A DNA stretch of 13,663 nucleotides from contig DASVVJ010000134.1 of NCBI GenBank assembly GCA_036389955.1, positions 1 through 13,663 on the forward strand, given 5' to 3'. Positions 9,201-13,663 of this stretch are shown in pieces. Source of the stretch: DATHBR01 sp036389955. GTDB taxonomy: Bacteria; Myxococcota; Myxococcia; Myxococcales; Myxococcaceae. Within the stretch, counting starts at the first letter, position 1. Every line of letters begins with the position of its first letter. The position numbers were made by a program, and so were the translations under genes. The notes beneath the pieces were generated by a model that was not told the DNA's origin, made no database searches, and saw nothing but the letters and a program-made list of their open reading frames with translations.

Positions 9201-10664
9201 CGTGAGCACCACGTCCTCCGCGTTGGCGGCGATGACGGCGCGGTGGGGCGAGTCCGCGAAGGTGCGCAGCCGGAAGACGGCCAGGTCCGCCACCTTGCCC
9301 TTCTCGATGCGGCCCAGCTTCTCCTGCACCTCCGTGAGGTCCGCGGCGTTCGCCGTCACCATGCGCCACAGCTCCTCATCCGTGAAGGCGCGCGAGTAAT
9401 AGCTGGTGCTCAGGTAGTCGGCGCACTGCAGCTCGCGCAGCAGGTTCATCGAGCCGGTGGGCAACCAGTCCGTCCCCAGGGCCATGGTGACGCCCAGCTT
9501 CTTGTACGCCGTCACCATCGCCGTGTCCCCGTACAGCGCGATGTTGGAGCGCGGAGACCAGATGAGGTCCGTGCCCCGGCTGGCCATGTCTCCAATCTCC
9601 GCCGCCGTCAGCCCAATGCCGTGGATGAGCGCCGTCTGCCGGTTGAGCAGGTTCTGCCCGCCGGGGGCCCCGGTCAGGCAGCGGTACTCGTTGCGCGCCG
9701 CCTCCTCGATGCCCTCGGCCACGTGCGGCAGGTAGGCCGACAGCGGCGGAATGGCCGCCGGGGTGTCGATGCCCAGGTACGCACAGCCTTCCGAGAGCTG
9801 CAGTCCTCCCGAGTCTCCCAGCGGGAACGTCTGGTAGTTGAGCGGCGTCTCGTCCAGCCCCTGCTGGTTGCCACCCGTCGTCGTCACGTTCTCCTTGTCC
9901 AGGTTGCGCAGCAGGCCCGGCTGGCCGCCGCTGCCCGCCACCGAGGTGGTGCCCGCCAACACCTGCCGCAGCTCGCCCCAGCGGATGCCGTCATTGTTGG
10001 AGCTGTCATTGAACAGCCGCGTGTGCCCATCCGTGCCCCGGTTCCAGTCGTGCCGGTGCTCGTAGCGCTCCGGGGTAAGCGCGACGGGCGAGCCCTGGTA
10101 GGTGATGTGGTCGTGCGCGTTGATGAGGCCCGGGGAGATGACGCCCTGAGGGCAGGAGATGACGGTGGCCTCCGCCACTCCCGCCTCCTTGGAGCAGTCA
10201 CACTCCGCGCACTGGATGATGCCGTGCTCGTCCACCAGCACCTGGCCGCCGGCCAGCACCCCGGTGTCCTTGAGCACCACACCCTGGAAGAGCCGCGCCG
10301 CACTGCCCGTCTTCGTCACCTCGCACGTGGCGCCGCTGCTCAGAGGCGGCAGCGTGGCGCACTGCGTGATGGGCGAAGGCGTCTCCACACAGGTGCTCTC
10401 ACACCCGTCTCCGTTGAGCGTGTTCCCGTCGTCACACGCCTCCTCCGCCTCGCGCATGCCGTTGCCGCACTCCGGGCCGCCCTGGGGCTCTACCTCACAC
10501 GCGCTGTTGCAGCCGTCTCCGTCCTGGGTGTTGCCGTCGTCGCACTGCTCCAACCCTTCGACCGTGCCGTCTCCGCAGACCTCTTTGCTCTCCCCCGAGC
10601 ACCCCACGAAGAAGAGAAGGCCTACGACGAGCACGGCCAGCATGGGGCGCGAGTCAGGACGCAT
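6213..10664 (-). CDS. Giant multidomain lipoprotein: DUF4215 Cys-rich repeats, amidohydrolase, thrombospondin-3 repeats, OB-like, Ig-like repeats, lamin-tail domain
   Basis: A 1483-residue exported protein. Signal peptide 1-21 with a lipobox-like LFFVGC (Cys22). Two Cys-rich repeats of the myxococcal CGDG..EQCDDGN..GDGC type lie at about 30-56 and 66-92. An amidohydrolase (metal-dependent hydrolase) domain covers about 115-500: NAHDH metal motif (His184, His186), LIHG (His348), WSPRSN (369-374), GTDW (Asp399) and IEKGKVADLAVF. A second Cys-rich stretch (505-560) precedes three calcium-binding thrombospondin type 3 segments (587-682, DTDGDGLANAEDNCP type). OB-fold-like segments follow at 695-900, ending LRGVLAFRNG. 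Four Ig-like units run 903-1296, and a lamin-tail domain (LVINEIDYDN..EFVELYN) from 1298 to the end. The substrate is unknown; ATZ/TRZ-type deaminase/chlorohydrolase relatives suggest C-N or C-Cl hydrolysis. The ATG at 10664 with GGAG 5 bases upstream is chosen over an adjacent TTG. It is probably surface-exposed. Confidence 0.9.
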   Translation of the reverse strand: MRPDSRPMLAVLVVGLLFFVGCSGESKEVCGDGTVEGLEQCDDGNTQDGDGCNSACEVEPQGGPECGNGMREAEEACDDGNTLNGDGCESTCVETPSPITQCATLPPLSSGATCEVTKTGSAARLFQGVVLKDTGVLAGGQVLVDEHGIIQCAECDCSKEAGVAEATVISCPQGVISPGLINAHDHITYQGSPVALTPERYEHRHDWNRGTDGHTRLFNDSSNNDGIRWGELRQVLAGTTSVAGSGGQPGLLRNLDKENVTTTGGNQQGLDETPLNYQTFPLGDSGGLQLSEGCAYLGIDTPAAIPPLSAYLPHVAEGIEEAARNEYRCLTGAPGGQNLLNRQTALIHGIGLTAAEIGDMASRGTDLIWSPRSNIALYGDTAMVTAYKKLGVTMALGTDWLPTGSMNLLRELQCADYLSTSYYSRAFTDEELWRMVTANAADLTEVQEKLGRIEKGKVADLAVFRLRTFADSPHRAVIAANAEDVVLTLRAGKPLYGEDAVVTALGVSDCEALDVCGSQRKVCVKAEINKEYSVLATANAGKYPLFFCNETPHFEPVCSPQRLSTNPLFPASVNNSRPYSGGREPGDTDGDGLANAEDNCPIVFNPIRPLDNGRQADTDSDGVGDACDVCPLAANATTCVVPPRDDEDRDGRKDWQDNCPYVANPDQADADADGHGDACDVCARPNPGGTTCEVSIYDVKRPVAGVNRLLNHRVKVAGALVTAVTPDGFFLQVHPSEADRYQGPEYSGLFVYVDATPRVVPGDRVNIALATVVDFNGQIELTVSSNAQITKVGSNNLLPPPVRVNPADVRTGGPSAAALEGVLVEVSNVYVTKLDAFNEFIVDTTKSTDGAAAGLRVDDFLAPITPAPAVGAKYRTLRGVLAFRNGNSKVGPRGPQDFVAPPPALTAFGPSGQYVRVGAGGAAFPRALTVTMGGTYFEAVDVLIESSSPALRVANGGRVTIPAGQTTGQVVLEPVAQAESVTLTARLDDSSRTTLVRVLGESEQPAVASLSPARAVAAPGRSVRFTVRLDRPAPVGTVLEVSAGPAGFGTVTPTSLSVAPNATEASFTFTADTAPAATEGAVTVTLGTSSASGAVAMAASVPTLVSLTPDTPLLVAPGGTRQFTLTLDSVALFDTLVEVVVVPGVPEEPYGSVPVEVVVPTGQNSATFTFTAGSKDGADGWVRANLDNVSLSTQVQVGTQGPRLASLTPGTPTVFTGTTQAFTVTLDRPALGNTSVALAAEPATGVGTVPASVTIPAGMTTATFNFTAEATPTAKSVTLTATLDSLAAVSNVTVSKRGLVINEIDYDNVGTDTREFVELYNSSSEPISLTGMTLVFVNGGSAPPAEYGAPRVDLSTLTELAPGQYLLVGPAAVLDGVDSPNVKELTFTRAIQNGNPDAVGLFNTVTGTMVDSLAYGGPVLGATLTGITGTFNLQEGTDATTNLRDSNTAEGSLSRVINGKDTDTNATDFKFVATPTPGAPNGP
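6777..7958 (-). repeat. Four Ig-like repeat units within the giant lipoprotein
   Basis: Residues 903-1000, about 1005-1100, 1101-1200 and 1203-1296 repeat with a period near 97. The last three share the pattern L-x-SL-(S/T)-P, a Gly-centred turn, F-T-(V/L)-x-LD, a G-(T/S)-V-P-type turn, and T-x-x-(A/S)-x-F-x-FTA. The first unit is divergent and keeps mainly the VTIPAGQTTG and VTLTARLD portions. They are likely beta-sandwich spacer or adhesion modules. Confidence 0.75.
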
Positions 10665-10864
10665 CAAAGCTCCAGGGGGGGAGAGAACCGGGCCTTCGCA
10701 CCTGCCAGACGAGCATCAGGCCCCGCGCAACTTTTCAGCCGCATTTTACCTCGGCGGCGACGTACCAGGGAAGCTGGGCCGGTATTCTTCAGGGGACCTG
10801 GTAGGTCTTCCTGCCAGCCCCCCTGCCGGGCTCCCCCACTTCCGCACTATCTTGCGCGCTCCCC
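10665..10864. promoter_or_regulatory. Divergent intergenic region between the giant lipoprotein and the membrane kinase
   Basis: These 200 bases separate two genes transcribed away from each other and must carry both leader regions. The first dozen bases hold the GGAG ribosome site of the minus-strand lipoprotein. The plus-strand kinase has no recognisable Shine-Dalgarno site before its ATG (10865). A TATTCT near 10780 resembles a minus-10 box, but no good partner box is seen; no operator can be named. Confidence 0.4.
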
Positions 10865-12487
10865 ATGTCCACGACGCTGACGCGGACCTCCGCTGTTTCT
10901 CGCTTTCTGGAAAACCACCTCCGCCGCGACTCGCAGGCCCGCGAGACGTCCGTGGCGGGCTACATGGCGGGCCTGGCCGCGGTGTGTCTGGTGGCCGTGG
11001 CCGCGCTGGGGCCGTACATCGGCTGGGGGCTCACCCGCGCGCTGCTGGCCCTGGTGGGCATCCTCTGTGTCTATTACACGGTGCTCTGGCGGGCCCTGCG
11101 CGCCGGCTGGTTCCACCCCGCCATCCACTGGCTCAACGTCGCCATCGAGGTGAGCATCCCCTCGGTGGTGCTGGCCTTCGACCTGCGCTTCCAGGGGCCC
11201 GCCTACGCGCTCACCGCGCCCACGCTCGTCATCTGGGGCACCCTGGTGGTGCTGGCGGCGCTGCGCACCCAGCCCAAGCTGGCGCTGGTGGCCGGAGCGC
11301 TCGCGGGCGGCGAGTACCTGCTGCTCTACTTCTTCTTCGTCCGGCCGCTGCTGCCCGAAGAGCCGCTGCTCACCCTCACCCCGCCCTTCATCATCATGCG
11401 CGCGCTGTTCCTGATGAGCTCCGGGGTGGCCACCGCCATTCTGGCCCGGCACTTCGTGCGCAAGACGGCCGAGGCGCTGTCCGCGCTGCGCGAGCAGGAG
11501 GTGATGGGCAAGTACATGCTGCACGAGCGCATTGGCACCGGCGGCATGGCCGAGGTGTACCGCGCCACCTACAGCCCCGAGGGCGGCTTCGAGAAGCAGG
11601 TGGCCCTCAAGCGCGTGCTGCCCAACTTCGCCGATGACGTGGAGTTCGTCACCCTGTTCCGCCGCGAGGCGGAGCTGTGCTCCATGCTGCACCACCCCAA
11701 CATCGTCCAGGTGTTCGACCTGGGAAAGCACGGCAACACGTACTTTCTGGCCATGGAGTTCGTGGACGGGCTGCCCATGAGCACGCTGCTGCGCGGGCGC
11801 GGCTGGCAGGGGCTGCCGCTCTCCGCCGCCGCCTTCCTGGGTGCGGAGCTGGCCTCGGCGCTGGACTACCTGCACCGGCGCACCACGCGCACCGGTGAGC
11901 CGCTGCACCTGGTACACCGGGACGTGAACCCGCCCAACGTGCTGGTGTCGCGCATTGGCGAGGTGAAGCTGTCGGACTTCGGCATTGCCCGCAGCGCGGC
12001 GCGCGCCCAACTCACCGTGGCCGGCAACGTGCGCGGCAAGCTGGGGTACATGGCTCCGGAGCAGGCCTATGCCCAGGCGATCGACGGACGCACGGACCTG
12101 TTCGCCCTGGGGCTCACCCTGCACGAGGCCCTCACCGGCCGGCGCGTGCTGACGGGCAAGGACGAGCTGGAGCTGATGCGCGCGGCCGCCGAGCAGCCGC
12201 TGCTGCCCCCTTCCCACTTCCGGCCCGACGTGCCCCCCGCGCTGGACGCGGTCATCATGGGACTGCTGGAGCGGGACCTGAAGAAGCGCACCGCCACCGG
12301 TTCCGAGGCCCGCCAGCAATTGCTGGCCCTCACCGGCGAGGCGGCCCCTTATCCCAACGGGCAGCAGGCCCTGGCCCAGGCGGCTCAGGAAGCCCTGCTT
12401 CGCACGCGCCAGAGCGCCTCCGAGCGGGGCTCTGGCCCCCATGCCCTCACCGAGCCGTCCGGCGCGCTGCGTGCCCGCTCCGGGTAA
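10865..12487 (+). CDS. Polytopic membrane Ser/Thr protein kinase
   Basis: 540 residues. The N-terminal half (about 30-195) contains about six hydrophobic segments (roughly 31-50, 57-76, 90-106, 114-132, 138-158, 172-194), forming a membrane sensor or anchor module before the kinase rather than after it. A short linker ends at EVMGKYML. The Hanks-type kinase spans about 217-490: glycine loop GTGGMAEV (224-231), VALK (Lys249), catalytic loop HRDVNPPN (351-358, Asp353), DFG (371-373), and activation segment ending in GYMAPE (394-399). The lysine two residues after the catalytic Asp is Asn355, a departure from HRDxKxxN. A related HRDVSPxN form is, to my knowledge, frequent in myxobacterial kinases, so activity is still likely. 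The C-terminal tail (490-540) is Ala/Gln-rich and disordered-looking. No Shine-Dalgarno site precedes the ATG. The ATP-grasp gene starts 4 bases after the stop, implying co-transcription and coupled translation. Signal and substrates are unknown. Confidence 0.92.
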   Translation: MSTTLTRTSAVSRFLENHLRRDSQARETSVAGYMAGLAAVCLVAVAALGPYIGWGLTRALLALVGILCVYYTVLWRALRAGWFHPAIHWLNVAIEVSIPSVVLAFDLRFQGPAYALTAPTLVIWGTLVVLAALRTQPKLALVAGALAGGEYLLLYFFFVRPLLPEEPLLTLTPPFIIMRALFLMSSGVATAILARHFVRKTAEALSALREQEVMGKYMLHERIGTGGMAEVYRATYSPEGGFEKQVALKRVLPNFADDVEFVTLFRREAELCSMLHHPNIVQVFDLGKHGNTYFLAMEFVDGLPMSTLLRGRGWQGLPLSAAAFLGAELASALDYLHRRTTRTGEPLHLVHRDVNPPNVLVSRIGEVKLSDFGIARSAARAQLTVAGNVRGKLGYMAPEQAYAQAIDGRTDLFALGLTLHEALTGRRVLTGKDELELMRAAAEQPLLPPSHFRPDVPPALDAVIMGLLERDLKKRTATGSEARQQLLALTGEAAPYPNGQQALAQAAQEALLRTRQSASERGSGPHALTEPSGALRARSG

Positions 12488-12491
12488 CCCC

Positions 12492-13340
12492 ATGGACGTT
12501 GCCATCGTCACCTACTCGGGCCTGCCGCAGCTGGACAGCTACGACGCGCCCATTCTTCCCGCGCTGGCGGCGCTGGGGCTCGATGCGCGCCCCTGCATCT
12601 GGGATGACCCCGCCATGGACTGGAGCACCCCGAAGGCCGCGGTGGTGCGCACCACCTGGGACAGCCACCTGCGGCGCGAGGCCTTCGTCGCGTGGGCCGC
12701 CAAGGTGGGCAAGCTCACCCGGCTCTACAACCCGGCCGAGGTGCTGCGCTGGAACACGCACAAGACGTACCTGCGCCAGCTCGAGGGCCGCGGCATTCCC
12801 TTCACCCCCACGGTGTGGGTGCCCCAGGGCGGCGCCGTGGCGCTGGATGCGCTGGTGCGCGAGCGCGGCTGGGAGGCGCTGGTGCTCAAGCCGGTGGTGT
12901 CCGCCAGCGCGCTGAAGACCTACCGCTTCACCCGTGCCGAGCTCGCCCAGGCCCAGACCACGCTGGAGGCGCTGGCCGCCGAGGGCGAGGTGATGGTGCA
13001 GCCCTACCTCACCGCCTTCGAGACGGAGGGCGAGCGCGCCTACCTCTTCTTCGACGGCTGCTTCAGCCACGCGGTGCGCCGGCCTCCGGGGCTGAAGGAC
13101 TCGCCCCGCGCCTTCGCCCAGCCGCACCTCTTCCCCCCCAACCCCGAGGAGCTGCGGCTGGCCGAGCAGGTGCTCGCCGCCGTGGACGAGCCCCTGCTCT
13201 ACGCTCGGGTGGACGTGGCCACGGACAACACCGGCCGCACCTGCCTGCAGGAGCTGGAGGTGACCGAGCCCAGCCTCTTCCTCAGCCTGGATCCGGACGC
13301 TCCGGGGCGGCTGGCCCAGGCCATCGCTCGCCAGCTGTAG
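12492..13340 (+). CDS. ATP-grasp family protein (DcsG/RimK-like)
   Basis: 282 residues from the ATG at 12492, four bases past the kinase stop. A longer in-frame reading from 12441 overlaps the kinase and adds only a low-complexity leader, so it is rejected. ATP-grasp ligases couple ATP cleavage to acyl-phosphate-mediated bond formation between a carboxylate and an amine or similar nucleophile. Visible features: an N-terminal substrate domain with CIWDDPAMDW (35-44) and VVRTTWDSHLRR (51-62), a pattern shared with the O-ureido-serine cyclo-ligase DcsG group; RWNTHKTYL (87-94, Lys91); nucleotide-binding VLKPVVSASA (131-140, Lys133); hinge VMVQPYL (167-173); and magnesium-binding ARVDV (Asp241) with QELEVTEPSLF (Glu254, Glu256). 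The catalytic residues appear complete. The true substrate is unknown; no cycloserine-pathway genes are nearby. Its position behind the membrane kinase suggests joint expression, possibly control by phosphorylation, which is inference. Confidence 0.88.
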   Translation: MDVAIVTYSGLPQLDSYDAPILPALAALGLDARPCIWDDPAMDWSTPKAAVVRTTWDSHLRREAFVAWAAKVGKLTRLYNPAEVLRWNTHKTYLRQLEGRGIPFTPTVWVPQGGAVALDALVRERGWEALVLKPVVSASALKTYRFTRAELAQAQTTLEALAAEGEVMVQPYLTAFETEGERAYLFFDGCFSHAVRRPPGLKDSPRAFAQPHLFPPNPEELRLAEQVLAAVDEPLLYARVDVATDNTGRTCLQELEVTEPSLFLSLDPDAPGRLAQAIARQL

Positions 13341-13473
13341 GGGTGTGCGTTCGCGACTGCTCTTCTGCCCCCAGGTGGGCAACGTGGAGAGCGGGCAAGG
13401 CCTTTCGCCCATTCGTGGACACCTGGCTGCTGATCCACTGCTGAGCGCGTGAGCAGGTGCTTAGCATTCCTTC

Positions 13474-13663
13474 ATGCGCTCCCTGTTGCTTTCACTCCTC
13501 GTCCGCCAGCACATGGCCCTGAAGGAACGGTTCCGTGCCCGCTATCCCCACCCCTGGCTCATCTGGGAGGCGGGGGCCTGGAACGTGCCCGAGACGGAAC
13601 GTCAGAATGTCGCCGCCACCCAACTTCCCGCGCCGGACCTGAGGGACTGTCTGCCCCCCGGAG
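13474..13663 (+). CDS. Unrecognised protein, N-terminal part (runs off right edge)
   Basis: An open frame starting MRSLLLSLLVRQHMALKERF continues to the window end without a stop (63 codons). Codon usage has the strong G/C third-position bias of the neighbours. It contains an aromatic, Pro-rich stretch (RYPHPWLIWEAGAWNVP) that looks like genuine protein rather than a shadow frame. I cannot assign a family from this fragment. The start could be the ATG at 13474 or the one at 13513 (MALKERFRARYPHP); neither has a clear Shine-Dalgarno sequence. It lies 133 bases after the ATP-grasp gene on the same strand, so it could be a separate transcription unit. Confidence 0.55.
   Translation, partial: MRSLLLSLLVRQHMALKERFRARYPHPWLIWEAGAWNVPETERQNVAATQLPAPDLRDCLPPG

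Noticed and set aside
10840..10860. Sigma-54-like GCAC..TTGC sequence before the membrane kinase
   Set aside because: The spacing between the two elements is one base short and the invariant GG of the upstream element is not present.
8463..10880. 805-codon plus-strand frame opposite the giant lipoprotein
   Set aside because: Val/Arg/His-rich antisense shadow without a ribosome site or recognisable motifs; the minus strand shows ordered known domains throughout.
10847..12511. 554-codon minus-strand frame opposite the membrane kinase
   Set aside because: Gly/Gln/Val-rich antisense shadow; the plus strand carries an intact kinase with all landmark motifs.
13390..13415. GGGC...GCCC palindrome after the ATP-grasp gene as a terminator
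   Set aside because: The centre is a continuous AAGGCCTT palindrome leaving little loop and there is no T-run after it; not strong enough to call.

Overview
The window looks like chromosomal DNA from a myxobacterium, most likely a Cystobacter/Archangium/Stigmatella-type organism. The reasons are very high GC with strong third-position bias, two long Hanks-type Ser/Thr kinases (one with kinesin-light-chain-like TPRs, one with a polytopic membrane N-terminus), and a large lipoprotein with Cys-rich DUF4215-type repeats and thrombospondin type 3 repeats. The genus is an inference. No mobile-element gene, CRISPR array or rRNA was seen.

Layout. Positions 1-10664 are read almost entirely from the minus strand. 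In order of transcription they hold: a giant multidomain amidohydrolase lipoprotein (6213-10664); a 74-residue unknown protein (5970-6194); a 167-residue secreted unknown (5438-5941); a gene-free stretch of 466 bases (4972-5437); a ferritin-like di-iron lipoprotein (4021-4971); a soluble-kinase/TPR signalling protein (1035-3929); and a GapN-like aldehyde dehydrogenase that runs off the left edge (1-1017). The first three have gaps of 18 and 28 bases and look like one operon. The kinase and dehydrogenase are 17 bases apart and also look co-transcribed. From 10865 onward genes are on the plus strand: a membrane-anchored Ser/Thr kinase, a DcsG-like ATP-grasp protein only 4 bases behind it, and the start of an unrecognised gene cut by the right edge. 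The 200 bases at 10665-10864 separate the two divergent blocks.

Most notable item. The gap at 4972-5437 is not empty. At 5254-5346 on the minus strand the parts of a tRNA-Arg(CCU) can be read in permuted order. A perfect T-arm and 3' acceptor strand come first, then a 6-base linker, then a perfectly complementary 5' acceptor strand, D-arm and anticodon arm. The two outer ends can themselves pair. This arrangement is known for circularly permuted tRNA genes of some red/green algae and an archaeon, and is comparable to permuted tmRNA. I know of no established bacterial tRNA of this kind.

Other points of interest: the GapN-like enzyme has Gly where the general-base Glu of hydrolytic aldehyde dehydrogenases belongs; the membrane kinase lacks the usual catalytic-loop Lys; and the 1483-residue lipoprotein joins an amidohydrolase to surface-adhesion-type repeats and a C-terminal lamin-tail domain.
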